Below, in pieces: positions 24,578 through 33,723 of a DNA stretch of 40,917 nt. Under the pieces are notes generated by a model. That model was not told the origin of the DNA. It saw nothing but the letters and a program-made list of their open reading frames with translations, and ran no database searches. Each line of letters opens with the position of its first letter. The first letter of the stretch is position 1. The position numbers and the translations under genes were made by a program. The stretch is from an uncultured Enterobacterales bacterium (GTDB lineage: Bacteria; Pseudomonadota; Gammaproteobacteria; Enterobacterales; Enterobacteriaceae): positions 1 to 40,917 of the forward strand of contig CAMLBO010000039.1 in NCBI GenBank assembly GCA_946478305.1. Direction: 5' to 3'.

Positions 24578-25092
24578 ATTGACCTTTTCAACAACCTAAT
24601 CCAAGTGAATTCAATTCCAGATGACAATCCAGGTTACATAATTTTCGACTTATCGAGTCTGATGTTTTAAATATTTCCACTATTGCATCAGTCGAAGGCT
24701 TGTGCCAGCGGCATAGGATACAAATGACTAGACTGTATTTTAGGGACTGCCTTCACTGCCATTCTAGTTTTCTATCATCTTAAGGTAAGTTCATGTAATA
24801 ACTAATAACTAATAACTACGTCTTACATATAACCATTAATAGTTATTAACTATCAGTTAAGGGCACCAATTGGTGCGATGATATCAATACCAGCTAAGCC
24901 GCATATCAAATGAATAGTACTTTATATATTCATGCGGCTGAAAAATGTGCTATTAGCATTAAATATTACAACTAATAAGCTTCTATTTAATCCCCAAGAA
25001 ATTCGATTCACTAACCGACGGCCTTTGTAATCAAATATAGGCTTTCAGCAATCAAATCTTCCAAGACAGGCTTGATCAAGTCTATGTGAATA
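24578..25092. other. Non-coding 515-bp gap inside the O-antigen operon
   Basis: There is no frame of useful length on either strand between wzx and wzy. Visible elements are three tandem AATAACT repeats (24797-24817) with inverted TAGTTATT copies beyond, a perfect 14-bp palindrome GCACCAATTGGTGC (24863-24876), and a hairpin with arms AGCCGCAT (24897-24904) and ATGCGGCT (24932-24939). A lost gene, the footprint of an excised element, or a regulatory spacer are all possible. Confidence 0.6.
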
Positions 25093-26448
25093 TCAGACAG
25101 AGACAGAGACATTCCCCTTGAACCGTCTATACATGTAGAATGATATTGGCACTAAGTAACACCAAACCAGCACACAATATGTTACCAAATATATATTATA
25201 CCACTGATTCATTGCAACGATAAACAACGCGATGGTAGTAATAACAGCCATAATTAATGTAACAAATGTCATTTTTTCTTCTTTGTGTGCTCTTATATAG
25301 GTAGCCAAACACGCAGCCAGGTGGTTACCAAGCATAGCTAGTGTTAAAGTAATAAAATAATATGGAGAAAGGAATCTATTTGCAAAGGCAAACCCTAAGC
25401 GATCAAATAATACCAGCCCTGCACCAACGCAGATGAAACATAAGAGTACAAATCCGGTTGATTGAATAACGGAGGTGCGGTAACTAATATCGAACTCTTT
25501 TCTATTCTGTGAAGAAATTAGCGTTCCCCAACGAGAGTATTTTGTCGATATCCAAGCAAGGCCAGTAGCCATGATTATGTTACAAACAGCCATCGACATA
25601 CCAAGCCGACCGGCATATATAGGTCCGAAATATTTAAATGAAATCGGCGTCATAATAAAAAATATAAAATATCCTGACATCCAGCTTAGCGCAATCCGCC
25701 ATTGCATCGGGAATATCTCTTTTTTCCATGAAATCGGAGTATGAAGTGAGCTATCCTCATCCGTTAATACCCAAGCTTCTTTGATATTTTTTCGGAAATA
25801 TTTATTGATAAAATATACATATGTAAAACACCCAGCAATTGCTATAGAGGCAACACCAAAGAGCCCATTACCAGACACTAAAAATATAATTGCCAAACAT
25901 GCAGAAATAGATGTCTGAACTACGCGAACTTTATTAACCTTTGCTACTAACCCACATCCCTCAGCTATTGATATTATTGAAACAAAGAAAACATTTATTG
26001 CAGTTGTAATGGTAAGAACAATCCACGGAACAAGCCAATTTATGTCTGAAGCACCTTCTGAAGAAAAAAACTTATAACCAATAGGTCCAACAACTATTAT
26101 TATTAGCCCCGCAATCACACCATACCATTTAACTGAGAATCTAATAATAGAAAAATATCTTTGCTTATTATTAGCATTCCCAACTATTTTCTTTTCTTCA
26201 AAATCATAACGTAAACCTGACATTTCATGGCTTACAAATTGAGTGATTACAGTGGCGACACCTAATTCAAAGAAAATCTGAAGCGCAACAATTGAGTTAA
26301 AAGTAAAGTAGTAACCTTGTGCTTCGCTAGATAAAAAATGGGGCATCAATAGAATTATAGAAGCATAAGACAATACTGAGATTAGCTTTCCCGCAAGTAC
26401 ATAAGAAATCGCAGCATCCAAGCCCAACCGTTGAAAAAAAATTTTCAT
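25093..26448 (-). CDS. wzx: Wzx-like O-unit flippase
   Basis: The 451-aa protein has about twelve hydrophobic segments spread along its length. The N-terminus (SYVLAGKLISVLSYASIILL, then LSSEAQGYYFTFNSIVAL) is typical of polysaccharide-export flippases of the MOP superfamily. It would move undecaprenyl-linked O-units to the periplasm. It lies 111 bp after rfbC. The stop falls in a short GTCTCT repeat, and another frame continues for about 27 codons past it (see findings), so the annotated C-terminus may be slightly truncated compared with relatives. Confidence 0.84.
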   Translation of the reverse strand: MKIFFQRLGLDAAISYVLAGKLISVLSYASIILLMPHFLSSEAQGYYFTFNSIVALQIFFELGVATVITQFVSHEMSGLRYDFEEKKIVGNANNKQRYFSIIRFSVKWYGVIAGLIIIVVGPIGYKFFSSEGASDINWLVPWIVLTITTAINVFFVSIISIAEGCGLVAKVNKVRVVQTSISACLAIIFLVSGNGLFGVASIAIAGCFTYVYFINKYFRKNIKEAWVLTDEDSSLHTPISWKKEIFPMQWRIALSWMSGYFIFFIMTPISFKYFGPIYAGRLGMSMAVCNIIMATGLAWISTKYSRWGTLISSQNRKEFDISYRTSVIQSTGFVLLCFICVGAGLVLFDRLGFAFANRFLSPYYFITLTLAMLGNHLAACLATYIRAHKEEKMTFVTLIMAVITTIALFIVAMNQWYNIYLVTYCVLVWCYLVPISFYMYRRFKGNVSVSV

Positions 26449-26559
26449 TATTTAATCAAATCCTTTAAAGCATCCGATTTAAACTATTATAGAACCATCA
26501 TCATTGGGAATATATAAATTAATTTTACTAGATTAAATAAAATGTGTTGGCCATTTTAT

Positions 26560-27102
26560 CTACCTTATAAGTTCTTTAAAGGGGGCAGCGTAAGCATCTT
26601 TTGCTGACAAGTCAGGAGCATTTGTAATTGGCCACTCAATCCCAAGATCTTTGTCATTCCATAGGATGCAACCCTCAGCAGAAGGTGCATAATAATTTGT
26701 CGCTTTATAAAGGAACTCTGCCGTTTCACTTATAGTTAAAAAACCATGTGCAAAACCTTCAGGAACCCATAATTGACGTTTATTTTCGGCAGTCAAGTAC
26801 ACACCAACCCATTGACCAAATGTCTTTGACTCTTTGCGAATATCTACCGCAACATCAAAAACTTCACCTGCAGCACAACGAACAAGTTTTCCCTGAACGT
26901 GCTCGCCTTTTTGAAAATGTAAACCTCGTAAAACGTCTTTACGAGATTTAGAGTGATTATCCTGAACAAATTCCACATGGCGACCGATTGCATCTTCAAA
27001 AATTTTCTGATTAAAACTTTCCATAAAGAAACCACGATTATCACCGAAAACTTTTGGCTCAAAAATTAACACTTCTGGGATATTTGTCTTAATAATCTTC
27101 AT
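26560..27102 (-). CDS. rfbC: dTDP-4-dehydrorhamnose 3,5-epimerase RfbC
   Basis: This is the third step of dTDP-L-rhamnose synthesis, epimerising C3 and C5 of the 4-keto sugar. It is a cupin of 180 aa with the catalytic region RGLHFQKGEHVQGKLVR and WVPEGFAHGFLTISE. I chose ATG 27102 (MKIIKTNIPEVLIFEPKVFG). A TTG one codon earlier is possible but less likely. It begins 3 bp after the rfbA stop. Confidence 0.96.
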   Translation of the reverse strand: MKIIKTNIPEVLIFEPKVFGDNRGFFMESFNQKIFEDAIGRHVEFVQDNHSKSRKDVLRGLHFQKGEHVQGKLVRCAAGEVFDVAVDIRKESKTFGQWVGVYLTAENKRQLWVPEGFAHGFLTISETAEFLYKATNYYAPSAEGCILWNDKDLGIEWPITNAPDLSAKDAYAAPFKELIR

Positions 27103-27105
27103 CAA

Positions 27106-27984
27106 TTACAGCCCTTTAACCATTTTTAACAAATAATTACCGTAGTCATTCTTAGATAGCGGAGCGGCTAATTTCTTTATTTGTTCGGCGTCAATAAAAC
27201 CTTTGCGGAAAGCAATCTCTTCAGGACAAGCAACTTTGAGACCTTGCCGCAATTCAATTGTCTGAATAAAATTGCTAGCTTCTATCAGACTTTGATGTGT
27301 GCCTGTATCGAGCCAGGCATACCCACGCCCCATCATTGCAACAGACATTCGTCCCTGTTCCATATAAATACGGTTAATATCTGTTATTTCCAATTCACCA
27401 CGTGGCGAGGGCCTTAGGCCTTTTGCCATTTGAATAACAGTATTATCATAAAAATATAACCCTGTGACAGCGTAATTACTTTTTGGCTCCACAGGCTTCT
27501 CTTCAAGGGAAATCGCTTTCCCCTCTTTATCAAATTCCACAACCCCGTATCGTTCAGGGTCATGAACATGATAGGCAAATACCGTTGCCCCAGACTTTTT
27601 GGCAACGGCGTGCTCAAGTTGTTTTTGGAGGTCGTGGCCGTAGAATATATTGTCACCCAAGACTAATGCACAATCATCATTACCAATAAACTCTTCTCCG
27701 ATAATGAATGCTTGGGCAAGACCATCTGGACTTTCCTGTATTTTATATTGTAGATTTAAACCCCATTGTCTGCCATCACCCAGTAGTTGTTCAAAACGTG
27801 GGGTGTCTTGTGGAGTGCTAATAATAAGGATATCGCGAATACCAGCCAGCATTAATGTACTGATCGGATAATATATCATTGGTTTATCGTAGATAGGCAA
27901 TAACTGTTTACTCACCGCCATGGTCACCGGATACAAACGTGTACCGGAGCCGCCGGCTAGGATAATTCCTTTACGAGTAGTCAT
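27106..27984 (-). CDS. rfbA: Glucose-1-phosphate thymidylyltransferase RfbA
   Basis: RfbA is the first step of the rhamnose pathway, Glc-1-P + dTTP to dTDP-glucose. The nucleotidyltransferase signature is [20 protein letters not shown], followed by [20 protein letters not shown]; the sugar-binding VLGDNIFYG and [19 protein letters not shown] are intact. The length is 292 aa, normal for RmlA. It lies between rfbD (48 bp upstream) and rfbC. Confidence 0.97.
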   Translation of the reverse strand: MTTRKGIILAGGSGTRLYPVTMAVSKQLLPIYDKPMIYYPISTLMLAGIRDILIISTPQDTPRFEQLLGDGRQWGLNLQYKIQESPDGLAQAFIIGEEFIGNDDCALVLGDNIFYGHDLQKQLEHAVAKKSGATVFAYHVHDPERYGVVEFDKEGKAISLEEKPVEPKSNYAVTGLYFYDNTVIQMAKGLRPSPRGELEITDINRIYMEQGRMSVAMMGRGYAWLDTGTHQSLIEASNFIQTIELRQGLKVACPEEIAFRKGFIDAEQIKKLAAPLSKNDYGNYLLKMVKGL

Positions 27985-28032
27985 ATTAAGTTCTCAATTT
28001 TGACACAGCCCTTCGTAGGGCAAATGTAATCA

Positions 28033-28932
28033 TTACAGACAAGATGGTGTGAATAGCTCTGCAAGCATTCTTTTAACACCGACATCCCAGCACGGTAAAG
28101 TTAAATCAAAGGTGTGCTGAAACTTGCTATTATCAAGTCGCGAATTATTTGGGCGACGAGCTGGTGTAGGATAGGCGCTCGTCGCAACCGGGTGAGTTTG
28201 TTTAAGTTTAAGTTCATAACCCGCATTTTGTGCTTCGCGGAATACTACATTAGCGTAATCAAACCAAGTCGTCGAACCCGACGCAACCAGATGGTAGAGT
28301 CCAGCAACTTCCGGCTTACGCATTGCGGTAATTATGGCATGGGCCGTACAATCGGCAAGCAGCTCAGCACCTGTCGGCGCACCATACTGATCATTTATTA
28401 CAGAAAGCTCTTCGCGATCTTTAGCTAAACGGAGCATAGTTTTCGCAAAATTATTGCCTTTACCTGCATACACCCAGCTTGTCCGGAAAATCAAATGATT
28501 TGGGCAATGCTTTTGAACAGCAATTTCACCAGCAAGCTTCGTTTCCCCATAGGTATTCAAAGGTCCAGTAGCATCATCTTCTGACCATGGTTTGTCACCA
28601 TCTCCCGGGAACACGTAATCAGTAGAATAATGAACTAACCATGCATCTATTGAAGCAGCCTCTTTAGCAATCGCTTCAACACTTGTTGCGTTCAATAGCT
28701 GTGCAAAATCACGCTCAGATTCAGCTTTATCAACGGCCGTATGTGCGGCTGCATTGACGATAATATCAGGTTTAATTTGACGAACCGTTTCAGCGATGCC
28801 TTTTGGATTACTGAAATCACCGCAATAGTCGGTGGAATGAACATCCACGGCAATTATATGTCCTAATGGAGCGAGGGAACGTTGCAATTCCCAACCAACC
28901 TGCCCTGTTTTACCAAACAGAAGAATATCCAT
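28033..28932 (-). CDS. rfbD: dTDP-4-dehydrorhamnose reductase RfbD
   Basis: RfbD performs the final NAD(P)H-dependent reduction to dTDP-L-rhamnose. It is an SDR protein of 299 aa with N-terminal LLFGKTGQVGWELQRSL, NAAAHTAVDKAE, the catalytic segment VHYSTDYVFPG and YGETKLAGE (YXXXK). Its ATG shares one base with the rfbB stop. Confidence 0.96.
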   Translation of the reverse strand: MDILLFGKTGQVGWELQRSLAPLGHIIAVDVHSTDYCGDFSNPKGIAETVRQIKPDIIVNAAAHTAVDKAESERDFAQLLNATSVEAIAKEAASIDAWLVHYSTDYVFPGDGDKPWSEDDATGPLNTYGETKLAGEIAVQKHCPNHLIFRTSWVYAGKGNNFAKTMLRLAKDREELSVINDQYGAPTGAELLADCTAHAIITAMRKPEVAGLYHLVASGSTTWFDYANVVFREAQNAGYELKLKQTHPVATSAYPTPARRPNNSRLDNSKFQHTFDLTLPCWDVGVKRMLAELFTPSCL

Positions 28933-30020
28933 TATTTGCGGTCTCCATAATTCTGTTCAACCCAGGCTTTATAAGCGCCACTTTTGATATTATCAACCCA
29001 CGTCTGGTTGTCTAAATACCATAGAACTGTTTTACGGATACCGCTTTCAAAGGTTTCCTCAGGTTTCCAGCCCAGTTCGTGGCTAATTTTACTGGCATCA
29101 ATCGCATAACGGCGATCATGTCCTGGACGGTCTTTCACATAAGTAATTTGTTCGCGATAGGATTGATTTTTAGGAAAAATTTCATCCAATAGGTCGCAAA
29201 TAGTCAACACCACATCCAGATTTTTCTTCTCATTGTGCCCACCTATATTATAGGTTTCACCAATAACACCTTCACTAAGTACGGTATAAAGTGCCCGTGC
29301 ATGATCTTCAACATATAACCAGTCGCGAATCTGATCACCTTTACCGTAAATTGGCAGATTCTTACCTTCCAGCGCATTGAGAATTACTAAAGGGATCAGT
29401 TTTTCGGGGAAATGATATGGTCCATAATTATTTGAGCAATTTGTCACAATACAAGGCAGACCATAGGTACGGTGCCAGGCCCGAACTAAGTGGTCGCTAG
29501 AGGCTTTCGATGCAGAGTAAGGGCTGCTTGGAGCATAAGAGGTTTTTTCTGTGAAGAGTGGCAATTCGTTATTGCCACCACATTCATCAGGATGAGGTAA
29601 ATCACCGTAGACTTCATCCGTAGAAATGTGATGAAAACGGAAATTACTTTTGCGGTTTTCATCAGCTAACTGATTCCAATAGGCACGAACTACTTCGAGT
29701 AAAGTATATGTACCTACAATGTTAGTGTTGATAAATTCCGCTGGCCCGGTAATTGAACGGTCAACGTGACTTTCTGCAGCCAGATGCATTACGACATCAG
29801 GTTGATGCTGCGTGAAAATCTGCTCAAGGGCATTCTTATCACAGATATCGGCTTGAATAAATGAATAACGTTCACTGCAAGAAACGTCTACCAGAGACTC
29901 AAGGTTGCCGGCATAGGTCAGTTTATCAATATTGATAACTTGCTCTTTCGTATTATTGATTAGATAGCGAACAACTGCCGAACCAATAAAACCGGCACCA
30001 CCGGTAATTAGAATTTTCAA
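28932..30020 (-). CDS. rfbB: dTDP-glucose 4,6-dehydratase RfbB
   Basis: RfbB makes dTDP-4-keto-6-deoxyglucose. It is an extended SDR of 362 aa: [14 protein letters not shown] for NAD binding, [10 protein letters not shown] with the catalytic Asp-Glu, [20 protein letters not shown] with YXXXK, and the [17 protein letters not shown] substrate segment. The start is TTG at 30020 (TTG-AAA-ATT), with the purine-rich AAAGAGAGATAA upstream; E. coli rfbB also uses a non-ATG start. It is the first gene of the O-antigen operon, about 360 bp downstream of the JUMPstart. Confidence 0.96.
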   Translation of the reverse strand: MKILITGGAGFIGSAVVRYLINNTKEQVINIDKLTYAGNLESLVDVSCSERYSFIQADICDKNALEQIFTQHQPDVVMHLAAESHVDRSITGPAEFINTNIVGTYTLLEVVRAYWNQLADENRKSNFRFHHISTDEVYGDLPHPDECGGNNELPLFTEKTSYAPSSPYSASKASSDHLVRAWHRTYGLPCIVTNCSNNYGPYHFPEKLIPLVILNALEGKNLPIYGKGDQIRDWLYVEDHARALYTVLSEGVIGETYNIGGHNEKKNLDVVLTICDLLDEIFPKNQSYREQITYVKDRPGHDRRYAIDASKISHELGWKPEETFESGIRKTVLWYLDNQTWVDNIKSGAYKAWVEQNYGDRK

Positions 30021-30643
30021 CTGTATTATCTCTCTTTAGTTTCACATGCTAACGCTTCGAATATTAAAATCAGGGTCTCATGATATTTATTATCACACCG
30101 CGTAATCATCTATAAACATTCAAAATTTGTAGTCATTTATATAAAATCAGATAGCATCATTGTTTGAATTTAGGTTTTCTTGAATAGATTTTTTTAAAAC
30201 CAAATATGCATTTACGATAAACTTAACCAAAACCTGACGGCAATAACTATATTGAATTGGCAATAGACTTAAATTTAACCAAGGATGAATTCTGATCTAG
30301 ATAATTTTTGATTATCGAGAAAATACAACTAACAGGCTGAAACTGGTTATTTATTGCACACTGAAGCCGACATTAAAAAAAAACCACGCTACCGCCCTTG
30401 GCTTTAAGCTACCAATACACTTAATTACAACTCAACTCATTGAATTTTAATATTTTTTTAACCTACTTACAAATGACACATTGTCTAATGGTCACCAGTA
30501 ATGTACCACCATTTTATCTAATTTTACCCTTACTACTGCTCAAGGCAAGATTCAATTCTCTTAAAATAATTCTTATAGATCTATTCGCTCAGCAGCAGCG
30601 AAAGAAGTATTTATCCCAGATATCTAAACGTACTTAATGAACT
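30021..30643. other. O-antigen operon leader and promoter region
   Basis: This non-coding, AT-rich stretch holds the JUMPstart/ops element at 30384-30415 and about 360 bp of untranslated leader before rfbB. The operon promoter should lie between 30416 and the galU terminator. Several T/A-rich hexamers are possible there, and I could not single one out. A 65-codon plus-strand frame at 30440-30637 shows no gene-like character. Confidence 0.55.
30384..30415 (-). promoter_or_regulatory. JUMPstart with ops element (RfaH recruitment)
   Basis: On the minus strand TTGGTAGCTTAAAGCCAAGG is followed by GGCGGTAGCGTGG. The ops core GGCGGTAGCGTG is an exact match to the RfaH-recruitment consensus. These elements stand in the leader of O-antigen, capsule and LPS-core operons, where RfaH prevents premature termination in long transcripts. 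This fixes the operon start and direction. Confidence 0.95.
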
Positions 30644-30670
30644 AAAAAGCACCATAAATATGGTGCTTTT
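30644..30670 (-). terminator. Terminator of the galU-type gene
   Basis: AAAAGCACCATA and TATGGTGCTTTT form a 12-bp stem around a 3-nt loop, with a T run on the minus strand. It ends 23 bp after the stop codon of the 30694-31581 gene. Confidence 0.85.
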
Positions 30671-30693
30671 ATGTTTACAAATGCGTAGGCCAA

Positions 30694-31581
30694 TTACTCG
30701 CCAGCAAACTCTTTCAACCATGCCTCAAAAGCCGCGCCCTGTGTTGGATGGCGCACACCATACTCCACAAATGCTTTCATATAACCGAGTTTGTCACCGC
30801 AGTCGTGCGAACGGCCGGTCATGGTGAATGCTTCGACAGTCTTTTTCTTCATCAGCAATGCGATGGCGTCGGTCAGCTGGATCTCGTTACCTGCACCGTA
30901 CGGCGTGATGGCCAGAAGTGGCCAGATATCTTCAGAGAAGACATAGCGCCCTACTACTGCCAGGTTCGATGGTGCATCTTTCTGATCGGGTTTTTCAACA
31001 ATGGCGGTCATTGGCGTACTTTTACCAGGCTCCCCTTCCACACCGTTACAGTCAACTACACCGTATTTAGATACGTCTTCTTCTGGCACTTCCTCAACCA
31101 TAACCTGGCTGTTGCCGGTTTCCTGGAAACGGGCCAGCATGGCAGCAAGGTTGTCTTTACGCAGATCGCTGGTGGAGTCATCCATCAGAACGTCAGGCAA
31201 AATTACAGCAAACGGTGAGTTGCCGATTAAAGGTTTAGCACAGAGAACGGCATGTCCCAGACCTTTTGACTGGCCCTGACGCACGTTCATGATGGTTACG
31301 CCTTTCGGACAAATAGACTGTACTTCTTCCAGCAGCTGGCGCTTAACGCGGGATTCCAGCATGCTTTCAAGTTCGAACGAGGTATCGAAGTGGTTTTCAA
31401 TGGCGTTTTTTGAGGAGTGAGTCACCAGAATGATTTCTTTGATGCCTGCAGCAGCACATTCATTGACGATGTACTGGATGAGTGGCTTATCAACGATTGG
31501 CAACATTTCTTTAGGAATGGCTTTCGTTGCAGGCAACATACGTGTGCCAAGACCGGCAACAGGGATAACAGCTTTTAACAT
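30694..31581 (-). CDS. galU: UTP-glucose-1-phosphate uridylyltransferase (GalU type, at the galF position)
   Basis: This enzyme makes UDP-glucose from UTP and glucose 1-phosphate, feeding UDP-Gal for WbaP. The 295-aa product has the active signature [40 protein letters not shown] and a C-terminal [18 protein letters not shown]. It occupies the galF position upstream of the JUMPstart. E. coli GalF has GLGMHMLP in place of GLGTRMLP and is a weak enzyme, so this copy reads as catalytically competent GalU. An annotator going by location might call it galF. AAGGAG lies about 13 nt before the ATG. Confidence 0.85.
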   Translation of the reverse strand: MLKAVIPVAGLGTRMLPATKAIPKEMLPIVDKPLIQYIVNECAAAGIKEIILVTHSSKNAIENHFDTSFELESMLESRVKRQLLEEVQSICPKGVTIMNVRQGQSKGLGHAVLCAKPLIGNSPFAVILPDVLMDDSTSDLRKDNLAAMLARFQETGNSQVMVEEVPEEDVSKYGVVDCNGVEGEPGKSTPMTAIVEKPDQKDAPSNLAVVGRYVFSEDIWPLLAITPYGAGNEIQLTDAIALLMKKKTVEAFTMTGRSHDCGDKLGYMKAFVEYGVRHPTQGAAFEAWLKEFAGE

Positions 31582-32042
31582 TGTAGAAGATACTCCTTGA
31601 AACCAATAGTTTGGAAATTCAGTCAGTTGGAATGTTAAAAAAAATCTGGTCCCTCACTGTACTGAAGTTGTTTAAACAATTTCTTATTCAGCGCCAATTG
31701 CTCTTCCACCAGTATAGACCCTCAGGCCAGAACGGTGGTGGGGGGCAACGCATACAACTGATCATCAACTAACTCCACATTGGGTAATACGATACCAGCA
31801 AGCACGCACAAACGGTAAGCTAAAGACTGAAAATTAAGAATGTTTCCCTCGTTAGCGGTTTTTATAATCATTTTTTGTTGCTTTCTGAGCCAGTTGTTAT
31901 GAAGCACTAATCCTTAGCGCCCCATAAAAATAGCGCCTACGCAGCCTGGCTATTTCCCTGATTTAAATTTGAATTTTCATCTGCTGGCGACCATTATTCA
32001 CATTGCGACATCCGTCGTGCAATCAAAGGTGAAAAAGGGATT
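31582..32042. other. Divergent galU / yegH intergenic region
   Basis: This 461-bp stretch has no supported gene. A 61-codon minus-strand frame (31722-31907) begins with GTG, its only purine-rich site is too close to that codon, and it has no family features. The galU and yegH promoters must lie here. The yegH ribosome site AAAGGG is visible just before 32043. Confidence 0.5.
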
Positions 32043-33629
32043 ATGGAATGGATCGCCGATCCGTCAATTTGGGCCGGGCTGGCTACCCTGGTGATTTTAG
32101 AAATTGTTCTGGGTATCGATAACCTGATTTTTATCGCCATCCTGGCGGAAAAGCTTCCCCGTCAGCAGCGTGATAAGGCGCGCGTCACTGGTCTGCTGCT
32201 TGCGTTGATAATGCGCTTAATCCTGTTGGCCTGCATATCCTGGTTAGCCACCCTTACCCGCCCCCTGGTCACCCTGTTCAGTCAGCCCTTCAGCGCCCGT
32301 GACATTATCATGTTGGTCGGCGGGATATTCTTGTTGTTCAAAGCCACCATGGAACTCAACGAAAGGCTTGAAGGAAAGGATGAGCAACAGAGCCATCAAC
32401 GTTCAGGTGCGAAATTTTGGGCAGTGGTGGCACAAATCGTGGTGCTGGATGCTGTGTTTTCACTCGACTCAGTGATCACCGCCGTCGGCATGGTTGAGCA
32501 TTTGGCCGTGATGATGGCTGCCGTCTGCATTGCTATCCTGTTGATGCTGCTTGCCAGCCGCCCGTTAACGCGCTTTGTGAACGAACATCCCACTATCGTT
32601 ATCCTCTGCCTGAGCTTCCTGCTAATGATTGGCTTTAGTCTGGTTGCAGAAGGGTTCGGCTACATAATACCTAAAGGTTATCTTTACGCTGCGATTGGCT
32701 TTTCAGTCATTATTGAAGCGCTCAATCAGTTGGCGCATTTCAACCGCCGTCGCTTTCTCTCTTCCAGCCGCTCTTTGCGGGAAAGAACCGCCGAAACGGT
32801 ACTGCGTGTTTTGCGAGGGAAGTATGAAGAGGCAGAACTGGACCCGCACTCCTCAGGCATGATTGCTGACGGTGGCGGTGGTGAGGCGATATTCAACCAG
32901 CAAGAGCGCAATATGATCGAGCGCGTGCTGGGCCTGGCGCAACGGACGGTCAGTAGCATTATGACCTCCCGCCACGATGTTGATAACCTGGAACTGAACG
33001 ATCCGACAGAGGTACTGGTTCAGCAAATTGCCAATAATCAGCACACGCGTATTTTAGTGACTGAAGACAGTTCTACGGATGAACCTCTGGGTGTGGTGCA
33101 TGTGGTCGACTTGCTGAAACAGCAGTTGCTACATAATGAACTAGACCTGAAAGTCTTGATCCGCCAACCCCTGATTTTTCCTGAGCACCTTTCACTGCTT
33201 AAAGCATTGGAGCAGTTCCGTCAGGCAAAAACCCACTTTGCTTTTGTGGTGGATGAGTTTGGTTCCGTTGAAGGGATTGTGACTCTGACCGACGTCATGG
33301 AGACGATTGCAGGCAGCTTGCCAGAAACGAATGAAACACCTGACGCCCGCCATGATATTCAGCAGTTGGAAGATGGTAGCTGGATAGCCAACGGCTATAT
33401 GCCGCTGGAAGATTTGGTGATGTACCTGCCGTTAACTATTGATGAAAAGCGTGAATATCATACTCTGGCGGGATTGCTGATGGAGCACGCGCAGAACATT
33501 CCGCAGGTAGGCACTCAGTTGCCTATTGGTAATTATCTTTTTGAACCCCTTGAAGTCAGCAGCCACCGTATTCTGAAAGTGAAAATTACGCCACTGACTT
33601 CCTGCGGTGATGACGATTATGAAGTCTGA
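32043..33629 (+). CDS. yegH: TerC-family membrane protein with CBS and CorC domains, YegH
   Basis: The 528-aa protein matches E. coli YegH (about 527 aa). About residues 1-230 form a seven-helix TerC-type membrane domain ([20 protein letters not shown], and [18 protein letters not shown], both with the conserved acidic residues). About 290-410 hold a CBS pair ([20 protein letters not shown]). The C-terminus is a CorC/HlyC transporter-associated domain ([18 protein letters not shown]). TerC relatives are linked to metal-ion export or homeostasis; the role of YegH itself is not established. It is monocistronic and ends at a bidirectional terminator. Confidence 0.93.
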   Translation: MEWIADPSIWAGLATLVILEIVLGIDNLIFIAILAEKLPRQQRDKARVTGLLLALIMRLILLACISWLATLTRPLVTLFSQPFSARDIIMLVGGIFLLFKATMELNERLEGKDEQQSHQRSGAKFWAVVAQIVVLDAVFSLDSVITAVGMVEHLAVMMAAVCIAILLMLLASRPLTRFVNEHPTIVILCLSFLLMIGFSLVAEGFGYIIPKGYLYAAIGFSVIIEALNQLAHFNRRRFLSSSRSLRERTAETVLRVLRGKYEEAELDPHSSGMIADGGGGEAIFNQQERNMIERVLGLAQRTVSSIMTSRHDVDNLELNDPTEVLVQQIANNQHTRILVTEDSSTDEPLGVVHVVDLLKQQLLHNELDLKVLIRQPLIFPEHLSLLKALEQFRQAKTHFAFVVDEFGSVEGIVTLTDVMETIAGSLPETNETPDARHDIQQLEDGSWIANGYMPLEDLVMYLPLTIDEKREYHTLAGLLMEHAQNIPQVGTQLPIGNYLFEPLEVSSHRILKVKITPLTSCGDDDYEV

Positions 33630-33661
33630 CAATCCGCAATTTGTCAGGCGTATTTTCCAAT

Positions 33662-33698
33662 AAAAAAAGGAGCCTCATTTAATGAGGCTCCTTTTTTT
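33662..33698. terminator. Bidirectional terminator between yegH and asmA
   Basis: AAAAAAAGGAGCCTCATT and AATGAGGCTCCTTTTTTT form a perfect 18-bp stem about a single T, with A/T tracts on both sides. It serves the convergent yegH and asmA transcripts. Confidence 0.95.
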
Positions 33699-33723
33699 GG
33701 AATGCGTCATGGTATCAGAACCA

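Noticed and set aside
30440-30637. A 65-codon plus-strand frame in the O-antigen leader region.
   Set aside because: Hydrophobic AT-rich translation of the kind expected by chance; it lies where the operon promoter should be and runs opposite to it.
31722-31907. A 61-codon minus-strand frame between galU and yegH.
   Set aside because: It starts with GTG with the only purine-rich site too close, and shows no similarity I recognise.
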